From assembly GCF_009827055.1 (NCBI RefSeq), contig NZ_WUMK01000019.1:1-49346 (forward strand): DNA of 49,346 nt. The letters run 5' to 3'. The DNA comes from Shinella kummerowiae (GTDB lineage: Bacteria; Pseudomonadota; Alphaproteobacteria; Rhizobiales; Rhizobiaceae). The notes under the pieces are model-generated. The model searched no databases. It was not told where the DNA came from and worked only from the letters and a program-made list of their open reading frames with translations. Made by a program: the position numbers and the translations under genes. Below are positions 25,590 through 35,580 of this stretch, in pieces (position 1 is the stretch's first letter; every line of letters starts with the position of its first letter).

Positions 25590-25603
25590 TTGACGCCGAT
25601 CAA
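25590..25603 (+). promoter_or_regulatory. FixK/FNR-type box upstream of the arginine deiminase operon
   Basis: TTGACGCCGATCAA, a perfect TTGA-N6-TCAA box centred 68 bp before the arcD start. A weak -10-like CAGTCT (25626-25631) lies 22 bp after it. Arginine deiminase operons of Pseudomonas are known targets of the FNR-family regulator Anr. Confidence 0.72.
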
Positions 25604-25664
25604 AGCGACCTGCGAGTTGGAGGCGCAGTCTTTGGCTATGTTTTCGAACTCCGGGAGACCCGCC

Positions 25665-27134
25665 ATGACTGCCGCAGATGTTCACTCCGCCTCCAGCACC
25701 GCCGCCTCGGCGACAAAGCAAACCAAGCTGCATCTGGGCGCGCTGACCGCGCTCGTCATCGGTTCCATGGTGGGATCGGGCGTTTTCAGCTTGCCGCAGA
25801 ACATGGCGGCAGGAGCCGGGCCGCTCGCCATCATGATCGGTTGGGCGATAACCGCCGTCGGCATGCTGGCATTGGTTTTCGTTTACCAGTCGCTGGCGAC
25901 GCGAAAGCCGGATCTCGATGCCGGTCCCTACGCCTATGCAAAGGCTGGCTTCGGGCCGTTCATCGGCTTCAACAGTGCCTGGGGCTACTGGATCAGCGCC
26001 TGGGTCGGCAATGTTTCTTATGCGGTGATCGTTTTCAGCGCGCTATCCTATTTCTTCCCCGCCTTCGGCGACGGCAACTCTTGGCAGGCGGTGCTTGGCG
26101 CCTCGGTCCTTCTTTGGGTAATCCACTTCCTTATTCTGGCTGGCGTACGCCAGGCGGCGATCGTCAACCTGGTCGTCACCGTTGCCAAGATCGCTCCCAT
26201 CGTACTGTTCGCGGGCATCGTCGCGGTGGCCTTCAAGGTAGACGTCTTCAACGCCGACTTCACCGGTCTCGGCAATGCCGACCTCGGTTCGATCATGAAC
26301 CAGGTGAAGAGCACCATGCTGGTGACGCTGTGGGTGTTCATCGGTATCGAAGGCGCCAGCGTGTTTTCGGCCCGCGCCGAGCGGCGCAAGGATATCGCCA
26401 CGGCCACCGTGCTCGGCTTCTTCACCTGCCTTGCGCTTTATGCACTTGTCTCGCTGCTGTCGCTCGGCATCCTGAACCAGCCGGAACTCGCCGCCCTCAA
26501 GAACCCGTCGATGGCCGGCGTGCTGGAGGCGGTCGTCGGACCCTGGGGTGCCGTGCTCATCAATCTGGCGCTTGTCGTCTCGGTGATCGGCGCCTTCCTG
26601 AGCTGGACCCTGCTTGCCGCCGAAGTGCCGCATGTCGCGGGCCGGGACGGCACCATGCCGACGTTCTTCGGCCGTGAGAACGCGCGGGGCGTACCATCCA
26701 CCTCGCTGCTCATCACCAATCTTCTGGTGCAGGCGTTCCTCGTCATCACGCTCTTTGCGCAAAGCACCTATCAGGCGCTGTTCTTCATCGCCTCGGCCGC
26801 CATTCTCGTCCCTTACATTTTCTCTGGCGCCTATGCGGCAAAGCTGGCGATCACCGGCGAGGGGTATCGCGAGGGCGAGTATCGCACTCTTCCGATGCTG
26901 ATCGGCCTTCTGGCAACAGTCTATGGCCTCTGGCTCGTCTATGCGGCCGGCCTTTCGTATCTCTTCATGTGCGCCATCCTCTATGCGCCGGGCATTGTCT
27001 TCTTCGTCTGGGCGCGCAGGGAGAAAGGCGAGCGTGTCTTCCATCCTGTCGAAGCGGTACTCGCCGCCGCGCTGGTCGCAGTGGGGCTTTATGCCGCCTA
27101 CGCCATGTGGACCGGCGCGGTCAGCGCCCTTTGA
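25665..27134 (+). CDS. arcD: APC-family arginine/ornithine antiporter
   Basis: A 489-residue protein with about 12-13 membrane segments. The APC-superfamily start is [28 protein letters not shown], and [19 protein letters not shown] is typical of basic amino acid/polyamine antiporters. It is first in arcD-arcA-arcB-arcC, so exchange of external arginine for ornithine is the likely job; this exchange costs no energy and lets the pathway yield net ATP. ATG 25665 has GGGAG; an ATG at 25638 is weaker. arcA starts 17 nt after its stop. Agmatine or lysine exchange would be the alternative but context favours arginine. Confidence 0.88.
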   Translation: MTAADVHSASSTAASATKQTKLHLGALTALVIGSMVGSGVFSLPQNMAAGAGPLAIMIGWAITAVGMLALVFVYQSLATRKPDLDAGPYAYAKAGFGPFIGFNSAWGYWISAWVGNVSYAVIVFSALSYFFPAFGDGNSWQAVLGASVLLWVIHFLILAGVRQAAIVNLVVTVAKIAPIVLFAGIVAVAFKVDVFNADFTGLGNADLGSIMNQVKSTMLVTLWVFIGIEGASVFSARAERRKDIATATVLGFFTCLALYALVSLLSLGILNQPELAALKNPSMAGVLEAVVGPWGAVLINLALVVSVIGAFLSWTLLAAEVPHVAGRDGTMPTFFGRENARGVPSTSLLITNLLVQAFLVITLFAQSTYQALFFIASAAILVPYIFSGAYAAKLAITGEGYREGEYRTLPMLIGLLATVYGLWLVYAAGLSYLFMCAILYAPGIVFFVWARREKGERVFHPVEAVLAAALVAVGLYAAYAMWTGAVSAL

Positions 27135-27151
27135 ATCCGAAAGGAACTGTC

Positions 27152-28369
27152 ATGGCCGCTCTTGGCGCTCATTCCGAAGTCGGCCGGCTGCGCGAGGTGA
27201 TCGTGCACCGGCCTGATCTCAGCCTCCGCCGTCTCACCCCTGATAATTGCAAGGCACTGCTCTTCGATGACGTGATCTGGGTCAAGCGCGCCCGTCAGGA
27301 GCACGATGTCTTCGTCGATGCGCTGCGCGAGCGGGGCGTCACCGTGCATCTCTTCGGCGAATTGTTGGCGGATACCATGGCCCTTCCGGAGGCACGCGGC
27401 TGGCTTCTCGACCGGCGCGTCGACGCTTCCGTGGTCGGCTACGACATGGTGGACGAGCTGCGCGGCTGGCTGGACGAGATGCCGGCCGAAGGGCTCGCCT
27501 CGCTGCTGGTCGGCGGCATTGCGCGCGCCGAACTGCCTTTCCAACCGCTTGGGCTGACGGGTCGGACGCTACTGCCGCAGGACTTCGTGCTGCCACCGCT
27601 GCCGAACCAGCTCTTCATGCGTGACAGCTCCTGCTGGATTTATCGCTCTGTTTCCGTCAACGCCATGTACTGGCCGGCACGCAAGCCGGAGGCGGCCAAT
27701 GTCGAAGCCGTTTACAGGTTCCATCCGCGCTTCCGTGATGCCGCCTTGCCCTTCGTTTCTCCCGACAAATTGGGCCCGGGCGTGAGCCTGGAGGGCGGCG
27801 ACGTCATGCCGATTGGCGGCGGTGTCGTGCTGGTCGGCATGGGCGAGCGCACGACATCGCAGGCGGTCGGCGGGTTGGCGCGCAGCCTGTTTGCGGCCGG
27901 CGAGGCGACCCATGTCGTCGCCGCCCTGATGCCGCGTGACCGCTCCTTCATGCATCTCGATACCGTCTTCACCTTCTGCGACCGGGATCTGGCGACGATG
28001 TATCCGCCGGTAGTCGAGCGGTTGCGCACCTTCTCGCTTCGACCGGGAGAGGGCAAGGCAGCTATCGAAGTGGTCGAGGAGCAACGACCCTTCGTGGAGG
28101 TTGTGAAGGAAGCGATGGGGTTGAAGAGCCTGCGCATCGTTTCCACCGGAGGCGACGCCTACGAATCGGAGCGCGAGCAATGGGACGACGGCAACAATGT
28201 CGTCGCCGTCGAGCCGGGCGTGGTCATCGGCTACGACCGCAACGTCTACACCAACACACTGCTGCGCAGTGCCGGCATTGAGGTCATCACCGTGGAGGGC
28301 GCCGAGCTCAGCCGCGGGCGTGGCGGCGGCCACTGCATGACCTGCCCCATCGCGCGCGATCCGATTTGA
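27152..28369 (+). CDS. arcA: Arginine deiminase
   Basis: A 405-residue guanidino-group hydrolase that converts arginine to citrulline and ammonia. Active-site elements are D158 in FMRD, E214 in LEGGD, H268 and D270 in FMHLD and nucleophile C395 in GGGHCMTCP. The N terminus [17 protein letters not shown] is characteristic. Length is normal (about 405-415). It sits between arcD and arcB with 16-17 nt gaps and AAAGGAA before the ATG. Ammonia released here would also counter acid made by fermentation. Confidence 0.94.
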   Translation: MAALGAHSEVGRLREVIVHRPDLSLRRLTPDNCKALLFDDVIWVKRARQEHDVFVDALRERGVTVHLFGELLADTMALPEARGWLLDRRVDASVVGYDMVDELRGWLDEMPAEGLASLLVGGIARAELPFQPLGLTGRTLLPQDFVLPPLPNQLFMRDSSCWIYRSVSVNAMYWPARKPEAANVEAVYRFHPRFRDAALPFVSPDKLGPGVSLEGGDVMPIGGGVVLVGMGERTTSQAVGGLARSLFAAGEATHVVAALMPRDRSFMHLDTVFTFCDRDLATMYPPVVERLRTFSLRPGEGKAAIEVVEEQRPFVEVVKEAMGLKSLRIVSTGGDAYESEREQWDDGNNVVAVEPGVVIGYDRNVYTNTLLRSAGIEVITVEGAELSRGRGGGHCMTCPIARDPI

Positions 28370-28385
28370 CGAAGGAGGAACTGAC

Positions 28386-29387
28386 ATGCCTGTCAATCTG
28401 CATGGCCGCAACGTGCTGACGCTGGACGATTTCTCCGGCGCGGAGATCCGCTACCTGCTGCGCCTTGCCGTCGAGCTAAAGGCCGCCAAGCAGGCCGGCA
28501 CGGAGGTGCCGCGCCTTGCCCGCAAGAACATCGCCCTGATCTTCGAAAAGGACTCTACCCGCACGCGCTCCGGTTTCGAGGTCGCGGCCTACGACCAGGG
28601 GGCCCATGTCACCTATATTGGCCCTTCGGGTAGCCACATCGGGCACAAGGAGTCGATGAAGGATACGGCGCGTGTGCTCGGGCGCATGTACGATGCCATC
28701 GAGTTCCGGGGCTTCAGTCAGCATCAGGCGGACGAATTGGCCGCCTATGCTGGGGTTCCTGTCTACAACGGCCTGACGGACGAGGCCCATCCGACCCAGG
28801 TGCTCGCCGATTTCATGACCATGCGCGAATTCTCGCACAAGCACCTCTCCGACATGACGCTCGTCTTCGTCGGGGAGGGGCGCGACAATGTTGCGATGTC
28901 CCTTGCCATCGGCGCGGCGAAGGTCGGCATGGATATGCGTATTGCCTCGCCCCGTTCGCTCTGGCCGGAGGAGACGTTCTGCGACCATGTCCGCGCTCTG
29001 GCTGAGAAAAGTGGTGGCAGTTTCCGGATGGACGAGGACGTCAACGCCGCGGTGCTCGGGGCTGATTTCGTCTACTCGGATGTCTGGCTTTCCATGGGCG
29101 AAAACGAAAACGCCTGGCGCGATCGAATTGAACTTCTGACGCCCTATCGCGTGACCCGGGATCTCATGGCTGCAACGAGAAGGCCACATGCCAAGTTCAT
29201 GCATTGCCTGCCCGCCTTCCACAATGCGGAGACGGAGGTCGGGCAGGATATCGCCCGCAGTTTTGGCATTGACTGCATGGAGGTCACTGACGAGGTCTTT
29301 GAATCCGCCGCATCTGTCGTTTTCGACCAGGCGGAGAACCGTATGCATACGATCAAGGCAATCCTGGTCGCCACGCTCGGGGGCTGA
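28386..29387 (+). CDS. arcB: Ornithine carbamoyltransferase, catabolic operon copy
   Basis: A 333-residue transcarbamylase. Carbamoyl-phosphate is bound by S57-T-R-T-R ([12 protein letters not shown]); HPTQ (135-138) and HCLP (273-276) are the other family signatures. In this operon it should run in the catabolic direction, splitting citrulline with phosphate into ornithine and carbamoyl-phosphate. AAGGAGGAA stands in front of the ATG. A separate biosynthetic argF is expected elsewhere in such a genome. Whether this copy has the cooperative behaviour of Pseudomonas ArcB cannot be seen. Confidence 0.93.
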   Translation: MPVNLHGRNVLTLDDFSGAEIRYLLRLAVELKAAKQAGTEVPRLARKNIALIFEKDSTRTRSGFEVAAYDQGAHVTYIGPSGSHIGHKESMKDTARVLGRMYDAIEFRGFSQHQADELAAYAGVPVYNGLTDEAHPTQVLADFMTMREFSHKHLSDMTLVFVGEGRDNVAMSLAIGAAKVGMDMRIASPRSLWPEETFCDHVRALAEKSGGSFRMDEDVNAAVLGADFVYSDVWLSMGENENAWRDRIELLTPYRVTRDLMAATRRPHAKFMHCLPAFHNAETEVGQDIARSFGIDCMEVTDEVFESAASVVFDQAENRMHTIKAILVATLGG

Positions 29388-29388
29388 C

Positions 29389-30300
29389 ATGAAGATTGTT
29401 GTCGCCCTCGGTGGCAATGCCCTCTTGCGACGCGGCGAGCCGATGACCGCCGAGAACCAGCGCGCCAACATCCGGCGCGCGGCGGCGGTGCTCGCCAGGC
29501 TGATCGCCGCCGGCCATTCGCTGCTGATTGCGCACGGCAACGGGCCACAGGTGGGCCTGCTCGCCCTCCAGGCGGCCGCCACGCCCGGCTCGCCGTTCCC
29601 CCTCGACGTGCTCGACGCCGAAACCGCCGGTATGATCGGCTACGTCTTGCAACAAGAACTCGGCAATGCCGTCAAGGACAGGTTGTTCGCCGCCCTCTTG
29701 ACGCAGGTGAGGGTCGATCCGCGCGACCCAGCCTTCGCGGCGCCCACCAAGCCCATCGGTCCCGTTTATGACGAGCCAACGGCCCGCCGGCTGGCAGCGG
29801 AGCGTGGCTGGCAGATTGCCGCCGACAACGACAAATGGCGCCGCGTCGTCGCCTCGCCGAAACCTCTGGAAATCCTGGAGGCTGAGGTGCTGGGTTTTCT
29901 CGTCGAGCGCGGCGTCATCGTCATCTGCGCGGGCGGTGGTGGTATCCCCGTCATGGAACGGGAGGATGGCAGCCTCAATGGCGTCGAAGCCGTCATCGAC
30001 AAGGATTATGCCTCCGCACTTCTCGCGCGCCAACTCCACGCGGACTTTCTTCTCATGTTGACCGATGTCGATGCCGTTTATCGTGGGTGGGGCACGGACG
30101 CCGCCATTCCGCTCGGCATTGTGCGGGCATCGGATCTGGCGCCGGGTGATTTTCCCGCCGGCTCCATGCGGCCGAAGGTCGAGGCGGGCATCGACTTCGC
30201 CCGTACTGCCGGTAAACCGGCGGCAATCGGCCGGCTGGAGGACGCCGTGGAGATCATTGCGGGCATTCGCGGAACATGGATAGAGCCGGTCGATGCCTGA
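29389..30300 (+). CDS. arcC: Carbamate kinase
   Basis: A 303-residue amino acid kinase-fold enzyme that makes ATP from carbamoyl-phosphate and ADP, the energy-yielding step of the pathway. Signatures are [51 protein letters not shown] and a GSMRPKVEA stretch near the C terminus. It starts one nucleotide after the arcB stop, so translation is probably coupled. It is the last gene of the operon; no clear terminator follows, and the next gene at 30398 has its own box. Confidence 0.94.
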   Translation: MKIVVALGGNALLRRGEPMTAENQRANIRRAAAVLARLIAAGHSLLIAHGNGPQVGLLALQAAATPGSPFPLDVLDAETAGMIGYVLQQELGNAVKDRLFAALLTQVRVDPRDPAFAAPTKPIGPVYDEPTARRLAAERGWQIAADNDKWRRVVASPKPLEILEAEVLGFLVERGVIVICAGGGGIPVMEREDGSLNGVEAVIDKDYASALLARQLHADFLLMLTDVDAVYRGWGTDAAIPLGIVRASDLAPGDFPAGSMRPKVEAGIDFARTAGKPAAIGRLEDAVEIIAGIRGTWIEPVDA

Positions 30301-30320
30301 AACGTCAGGCATCATCGGGC

Positions 30321-30361
30321 TTGATCCGCGTCAAGGTGTCTTTCGTTCCAAGCTCTATCGT
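30321..30361 (+). promoter_or_regulatory. FixK/FNR-type box and -10 upstream of the third UspA
   Basis: TTGATCCGCGTCAA (30321-30334), followed after 21 bp by TATCGT (30356-30361). The box is centred 70 bp before the GTG start at 30398. It probably drives uspA and the following MgtA-like ATPase. Confidence 0.7.
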
Positions 30362-30397
30362 TTTGACAAGTAGACAGGTCGGACGGAGGACAGTCCA

Positions 30398-31219
30398 GTG
30401 AGCTATAAATCCATTCTTGTGAATCTGGATATCGATGGGCCGATCGTTCCGGTCGTGAAGGCGGCCAGCGAACTGGCGCAGCGCTCGAACGCCAGGTTGA
30501 CCGGTTTCTGCGCGGCAGATGCGTATTTGCCGGTCACCGGAGCCGAGGGTGCAGAGCTTGCCGCGCAGGTATGGCGCCAGATGCGCGACGACGACGAGCG
30601 GCGTTTCAAGGAACTGCGAAAGGAGTTCGAAGCGCTCGTCGCCGGTGCGGTCGAGACCGATTGGCGCGCCACGCAGGAAAGGCCCACTTACGCCCTCGTG
30701 CAGGCGGCGAGGATCGCCGACATCGTCGTCACACAGGCGACCGACGGTGCGGCGACGAAGGATACGGCTCGCCGGGTCGATCCGGGCAGCGCAGTGCTGC
30801 AACTGGGGCGGCCTATTCTGGTCGTCGGCAGTGATACGGAGCACCGTGTTGGCCGGAAGATCGTCGTTGCCTGGAAGGACACGCGCGAGGCGCGGCGCGC
30901 GGTCGCGGATGCCATGCCGTTACTGCAGGCGGCGAGTGACGTCATCGTTGCTACTGTCGCTTCCGTCATCGACGAATGGGCGCGCGAGAGCATAGGCGAT
31001 GTGGTCTCCTTCCTGTCACGTCACGGTGTGACCGCACGTAGCGAAACCGTGGAAAGTAGCCGTGAAACCGAGAGCCTCGTCGAGCTGATCGACAGGCATG
31101 ATGCTGACCTGGTCGTGTCCGGCGCCTATGGGCACAGCCGCCTGAGGGAATGGGCCTTCGGCGGTGTGACTCGTTCGCTGCTCGACGAAATCCGGCTCAA
31201 CCGCTTCATGTCGAGCTGA
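30398..31219 (+). CDS. Universal stress protein, tandem UspA domains
   Basis: A 273-residue protein with two UspA domains and a GTG start. The second domain carries VSGAYGHSRLREWAFGGVTRSLL, with G-x2-G-x9-G nucleotide-binding spacing. It is a close paralogue of the UspA at 5499-6323: shared starts (SY-SIL-NLDID), shared KIVV-WKDTREARRAVADA and identical NRFMSS ends. It is 40 nt from the MgtA-like ATPase and most likely in one transcript with it. Function beyond nucleotide binding and stress survival is not predictable. Confidence 0.87.
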   Translation: MSYKSILVNLDIDGPIVPVVKAASELAQRSNARLTGFCAADAYLPVTGAEGAELAAQVWRQMRDDDERRFKELRKEFEALVAGAVETDWRATQERPTYALVQAARIADIVVTQATDGAATKDTARRVDPGSAVLQLGRPILVVGSDTEHRVGRKIVVAWKDTREARRAVADAMPLLQAASDVIVATVASVIDEWARESIGDVVSFLSRHGVTARSETVESSRETESLVELIDRHDADLVVSGAYGHSRLREWAFGGVTRSLLDEIRLNRFMSS

Positions 31220-31259
31220 CAGATCCTCGAACGGGGTGGCCAAGGCCGGAGATACGCAC

Positions 31260-33848
31260 ATGCAGCCGAAAACGTCCTCGCCACCGGCCATGGAAGCTGC
31301 GTCGGCCTATTGGTCGGTCCCCGTTGACACGCTGCTTGCCTCGCTGGACACCAGTGCGAACGGACTTTCCAGTGAGGCGGCGAAGGTGCGTCTCAACGAT
31401 GTCGGGGCCAATACGATCCGGCAAGGGCACGGCGTTTCCGCGTTTGCGGCTTTCGCGCGGCAGTTCCGCAGTCCACTCGTTCTCATCCTCATCTTCGCGG
31501 CGACCGTATCGGGCATCGTTGGCGAGGGAAGCGAAGCCGCTATCATCGGCGTTATCGTGCTGGCGAGCTGCTTTCTCTCCTTCACGCAGGAATACGGCGC
31601 TTCCCAGGCGATGCAGGCGCTCACCGCCCGTATCGCCCGCAAGGCGCTCGTGCTGCGCGACGGGCGCGAAACCCTGCTTCCCGTCGAGGAGGTCGTGCCG
31701 GGAGACATCGTCCGGCTTTCGGCCGGAAACCTCGTCCCGGCCGATGGCATCCTCCTGGAGACGCGCGACCTCAATGTTAGCGAGGCGGCGCTGACCGGGG
31801 AGACTTTCCCCGTAGTGAAGACGGCGGATACCTGTGCGCCCGAAGCTCTCATTGGCCAGCGGACGAACGTGGCCTTCACCGGCACCTCCGTGCGCAGCGG
31901 CACGGCGACGATGGCGGTCGTGAAGACGGGCGGGACGACGGAATTCGCCACCATTGCCGCGACCATCGCCCATGTCGCGCCGGAGACCGATTTTGCGCGG
32001 GGGATCCGCCGCTTTGGCTATCTCATGACGGAGATCATGCTGGTCATCGTCATTCTCGTCTTCTTCGCAAATCTTCTATTGCATCGACCGGCGGTGGATT
32101 CGCTGCTGTTTTCGCTTGCGCTCGCTGTCGGGCTGACGCCGGAGCTGTTGCCGGCGATCATCAGCGTGACGCTGGCGCGAGGCGCCCGCGCCATGGCTGC
32201 GAACGGGTTCATCGTGCGCCGCCTTGACGCCATCGAGAACCTCGGCAGCATGGACCTTCTATGCACCGACAAGACCGGCACGCTGACCGAGGGCGTCATC
32301 CATCTCGATGCCTGCCTTGCTATCTCCGGTGTCGAAGCCCCGCAGGTGCGGCTCTGGGCATTGCTCAATGCGACGCTGCAGGTCGGTATGGCAAACCCGC
32401 TCGACGAGGCCATCGCCGCCGGCAAGCGACCGGAGGATGACTTTGCCGCCTACGCCAAGGTGGACGAGATTCCCTATGACTTCATCCGCAAGCGGCTAAC
32501 GGTGGTGGTCCGCTGTGCGGGCGAGCCGGAGGATCTGATGATCTGCAAGGGCGCGGTGCAGGCCGTGGTCGCGGCCTGCACCCATGTCCTTGGCGATGAC
32601 GGCGCGCCGGTGCCGATGGATGCGCAGCAGGCCGCGGCGATCGATGCGAGGGTGCAGGCGTGGAGCGGGCAGGGCTACCGCGTCCTGGGACTGGCCGTGC
32701 GCCGTTCAAAACCGCAGGATGCGTATGGTCGGCAGGATGAGGCCGGCCTTGCCTTTGCTGGCTTCCTGCTCTTCCTCGATCCGCCCAAGGCGGGCATGGC
32801 GCAAACACTGAAGGCAATGACTGCCCGCGGCATCAGGGTGAAGGTCATCACCGGCGACAACCGCTATGTCGCCGCCCATCTCGCGGAAACCATTGGCCTG
32901 CCGCATCGCCGCATCCTCACGGGAACGGAGGTGAGCCAACTGACGAAGGAGGCACTGGTGCGCCGCGTCACGCAGAACGACATCTTCGCCGAGATCGACC
33001 CGAACCAGAAGGAACGCATCATCGCGGCGCTGCGCAGGCACGGCCATGTCGTCGGCTATCTCGGCGACGGCATCAACGATGCGCCGGCCCTTCACGAGGC
33101 CGATGTCGGCATTTCCGTGGACGGTGCGGTGGATGTAGCGCGGGAGGCGGCCGACATGATCCTTTTGGAGCGCGACCTCGGCGTGTTGCTGCGCGGGGTC
33201 GATGACGGCCGGAAAACCTTCGCCAACACGATGAAATACATCTCCATCACCACCAGTGCGAATTTCGGCAACATGATCTCGATGGCCTTCGCTTCGCTCG
33301 CCTTGCCTTTCCTACCGTTGCTCGCGCCGCAGATCCTTCTCAACAATTTTCTCTCGGATGTGCCCTCACTCGCCATCGCCACCGATAATGTCGATACCGA
33401 TCAGGTCCGCACGCCGCGGCGGTGGGACATCGCTTTCGTTCGCCGGTTCATGGTGACGTTCGGATTGGTCAGTTCGCTTTTCGACGCCCTGACCTTCGGC
33501 TTCCTGCTCCTTGTCGCCGGAGCGACGGCTCAGGTCTTCCAGACGGGATGGTTCGTCGAATCCCTGATCACGGAGCTTGCCATCGTGCTTGTCGTGCGGA
33601 CGCGCACGACCTTCTGGCGCAGCCGTCCGAGCGCCCTGCTTTCCTGGCTGACGCTGGCCGTTGCGGTATTCGCCGTCGCGATCCCCTATCTGCCGGGTGC
33701 GGACTGGTTCGGTTTCGTCGGCTTGCCGCTGCCGGTTGTCTGTGGCCTGATGGTGATCACGCTCGCCTATCTGGCGGCTTCCGAAACGGTGAAGCACTGG
33801 TTCTTCGCGCGCGAGCGCCGCCGTGGGGGCGCAAAACGCTGCGTTTGA
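31260..33848 (+). CDS. mgtA: P3B-type (MgtA-like) magnesium-transporting ATPase
   Basis: An 862-residue P-type ATPase with TGE at 179-181, the membrane motif GLTPELLP (291-298), ISVTLARGARAMA, phosphorylated D337 in LLCTDKTGTLTEG and a late GDGINDAPALHEADVG. TPE-LP with the following A-R-G-A-x-A-M and the FLSDVPSLAIATDNVD region are typical of MgtA/MgtB Mg2+ importers. ATG 31260 has GGAG 8 nt away; GTG 31236 is less likely. It lacks the Mg-sensing leader of enteric mgtA as far as I can see, and a UspA gene lies 40 nt upstream. Control by oxygen rather than by Mg2+ is inference from the box at 30321. Confidence 0.88.
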   Translation: MQPKTSSPPAMEAASAYWSVPVDTLLASLDTSANGLSSEAAKVRLNDVGANTIRQGHGVSAFAAFARQFRSPLVLILIFAATVSGIVGEGSEAAIIGVIVLASCFLSFTQEYGASQAMQALTARIARKALVLRDGRETLLPVEEVVPGDIVRLSAGNLVPADGILLETRDLNVSEAALTGETFPVVKTADTCAPEALIGQRTNVAFTGTSVRSGTATMAVVKTGGTTEFATIAATIAHVAPETDFARGIRRFGYLMTEIMLVIVILVFFANLLLHRPAVDSLLFSLALAVGLTPELLPAIISVTLARGARAMAANGFIVRRLDAIENLGSMDLLCTDKTGTLTEGVIHLDACLAISGVEAPQVRLWALLNATLQVGMANPLDEAIAAGKRPEDDFAAYAKVDEIPYDFIRKRLTVVVRCAGEPEDLMICKGAVQAVVAACTHVLGDDGAPVPMDAQQAAAIDARVQAWSGQGYRVLGLAVRRSKPQDAYGRQDEAGLAFAGFLLFLDPPKAGMAQTLKAMTARGIRVKVITGDNRYVAAHLAETIGLPHRRILTGTEVSQLTKEALVRRVTQNDIFAEIDPNQKERIIAALRRHGHVVGYLGDGINDAPALHEADVGISVDGAVDVAREAADMILLERDLGVLLRGVDDGRKTFANTMKYISITTSANFGNMISMAFASLALPFLPLLAPQILLNNFLSDVPSLAIATDNVDTDQVRTPRRWDIAFVRRFMVTFGLVSSLFDALTFGFLLLVAGATAQVFQTGWFVESLITELAIVLVVRTRTTFWRSRPSALLSWLTLAVAVFAVAIPYLPGADWFGFVGLPLPVVCGLMVITLAYLAASETVKHWFFARERRRGGAKRCV

Positions 33849-33858
33849 CGCGCATCAA
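33845..33858 (+). promoter_or_regulatory. FixK/FNR-type box upstream of the quinone reductase-like gene
   Basis: TTGACGCGCATCAA, a perfect TTGA-N6-TCAA site centred 56 bp before the start at 33908. It overlaps the last codon and stop of the ATPase gene. No obvious -10 at 21-22 bp was found. Confidence 0.62.
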
Positions 33859-33907
33859 GGCACGCGCGCGGCAATGGCGTTTGATGGTGTCTCATAAGGA
33901 GATCGCC

Positions 33908-34501
33908 ATGCCGCGCCGTATCCTCATCATCATCGGCCACCCCGACCCTGAACCGAGGCGTCTGTGCAGGGCGCTTGCCGCCAGCTATGCCGATGGCGCC
34001 CGTTCGGCAGGCCACGAGGTACGGCTCGTCGATATCGCAACGATCGATTTTCCGCTGCTGCGTACGCAGGAGGAGTTCGTAGACCGCGCCTTGCCGGTGA
34101 CGCTGGAGGACGCTGCACAGGCGATCGGGGAGGCCGAGCATATAGTCTTCGTGTTTCCGCTTTGGCTCGGCACCATGCCGGCGCTGCTGAAGGCCTTTCT
34201 GGAACAGGTGATGCGTCCGGGTGTGGCTTTCGCCTATCGCGACAATGGGAAGGGCGGCTTCGGCAAGACGTTGCTCAAGGGCCGGTCCGCACGGGTGGTC
34301 GTGACCATGGGAATGCCGGCATTCTTCTACAGGCTTTGGTATCTCGGCCACGGCATCGCGGGTATGCGCCGCAATATCCTGAATTTCGTCGGCATCGGTC
34401 CGGTTCGTGAAACGCTGTTCGGTCCGGTGGAGGGCGCAAGCGAGGCCAAGCACGATAAATGGCTCGCGACGATGCGAGCGCTTGGCGCGCGTGCCGCGTA
34501 G
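33908..34501 (+). CDS. NAD(P)H:quinone oxidoreductase-like flavodoxin-fold protein
   Basis: A 197-residue flavodoxin-fold protein. ILIIIGHPDPEPRRLCRALAASY is the N-terminal phosphate-loop pattern of the NQO1/KefF-type family, and IVFVFPLWLGTMPALLKAFLEQVMRPGVAF is its conserved middle. The family reduces quinones by two electrons with NAD(P)H on FMN. AAGGAG stands before ATG 33908; a longer frame starting at 33422 lies inside the ATPase gene and is rejected. It could regenerate NAD+ when oxygen is low. It is convergent with the alcohol dehydrogenase gene that ends 12 nt away. Confidence 0.85.
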   Translation: MPRRILIIIGHPDPEPRRLCRALAASYADGARSAGHEVRLVDIATIDFPLLRTQEEFVDRALPVTLEDAAQAIGEAEHIVFVFPLWLGTMPALLKAFLEQVMRPGVAFAYRDNGKGGFGKTLLKGRSARVVVTMGMPAFFYRLWYLGHGIAGMRRNILNFVGIGPVRETLFGPVEGASEAKHDKWLATMRALGARAA

Positions 34502-34513
34502 CCGGCCGCGGCG

Positions 34514-35497
34514 TCAGGGAACCAGCACTGCCGCTCCGGCAAGGCGACCAGCCCGGAGGTCCGCGAGAGCCTCATTCGCAGCGGCGAGGGGATAGGCTCT
34601 GGTGTGCGTGCGCACGCCGGCCGCGTGTGCCACGGGAAAAAACGTCGTCGCATCCTGCCGCGTGAGGTTGGCGACCGAAACAAGCTCCCGCTCTCCCCAC
34701 AGAACCGCGTAGGGGATGGAGGGGATGTCGCTCATGTGTATGCCGCCACATATGACACGGCCGCCCTTGCGGACGGCGCGCAGCGCTGCCGGCACGAGCT
34801 CGCCCACGGGCGCGAAGATCAGGGTGGCATCAAGCGGCATGGGTGGGGTGTCCTGTGACCCGCCGGCCCACACGGCGCCGAGGCTCAGTGCAAACCGTTG
34901 CGTATCCTCGTCGCCCTGCCGGGTGAAGGCGTAGACGTCACGGCCTTGCCAGCGGCAGACCTGCGCGATGATATGAGCGGCCGCGCCGAAGCCATAGAGC
35001 CCGATACGCTTTGCGTCGCCGGCCTTCATCAACGCGCGCCAGCCGATCAGCCCGGCGCAGAGAAGGGGAGCCTGTGCGACCGGATCGGCGTCGGGATCAA
35101 GGTCGAAGGCGAATTCGGCGTCCGCCACGGCATGGGTGGCAAAGCCGCCGTCGCGCGTGTAGCCGGTGAAGAGGGGCGCTTCGCAGAGGTTCTCCGCGTT
35201 GGACCTGCAATAGGGGCAGGCGCCGCAGGTGTGCCCGAGCCACGGTACGCCGACGCGCCGGCCAATGCGCGCGGTATCGACCCCCGGCCCGACGGCGTCG
35301 ACAATGCCGACGATCTCATGCCCTGGCACGAGTGGCAGTTTCGGATGCTCCAGTTCGCCGTCGACGACATGGAGATCCGTCCGGCACACCGCGCAAGCCT
35401 CGACTTCGAGCCTTATCTCGCCTGGCCCGGGGATCGGGTTGGGGCGCTCGACCAGGACCAACTCTGCTCCCGGTCTTTCCAGGACCATCGCTTTCAT
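34514..35497 (-). CDS. Zn-dependent alcohol dehydrogenase, GroES-like
   Basis: A 327-residue medium-chain dehydrogenase. Catalytic zinc ligands C38 and H60-E61 and structural zinc ligands C91, C94, C97 and C105 are all present. The nucleotide loop is GLYGFGAAAHI rather than GxGxxG with a third glycine, as in a known subgroup annotated as zinc-binding alcohol dehydrogenases. ATG 35497 has GGAGGT close by. Substrate unknown; reduction of aldehydes to regenerate NAD(P)+ would suit the setting. It is clearly different from the ADH half of the fusion at 23877-25463. No FixK box was found in front of it. Confidence 0.86.
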   Translation of the reverse strand: MKAMVLERPGAELVLVERPNPIPGPGEIRLEVEACAVCRTDLHVVDGELEHPKLPLVPGHEIVGIVDAVGPGVDTARIGRRVGVPWLGHTCGACPYCRSNAENLCEAPLFTGYTRDGGFATHAVADAEFAFDLDPDADPVAQAPLLCAGLIGWRALMKAGDAKRIGLYGFGAAAHIIAQVCRWQGRDVYAFTRQGDEDTQRFALSLGAVWAGGSQDTPPMPLDATLIFAPVGELVPAALRAVRKGGRVICGGIHMSDIPSIPYAVLWGERELVSVANLTRQDATTFFPVAHAAGVRTHTRAYPLAAANEALADLRAGRLAGAAVLVP

Positions 35498-35521
35498 CGC
35501 GACCTCCGGCACATGACGCGG

Positions 35522-35556
35522 AAAAACGTGAGGCGGAAGCAATGCCTCCGCCTCAC
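35522..35556 (-). terminator. Rho-independent terminator of the BON-domain gene
   Basis: On the minus strand GTGAGGCGGA (35556-35547) and its complement (35537-35528) form a perfect 10-bp stem with a 9-nt loop, followed by GTTTTTC. It starts 24 bp after the BON stop codon. This is the clearest intrinsic terminator in the window. Confidence 0.82.
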
Positions 35557-35580
35557 CGGCCGTCGTCTGGGCGTCTCACA

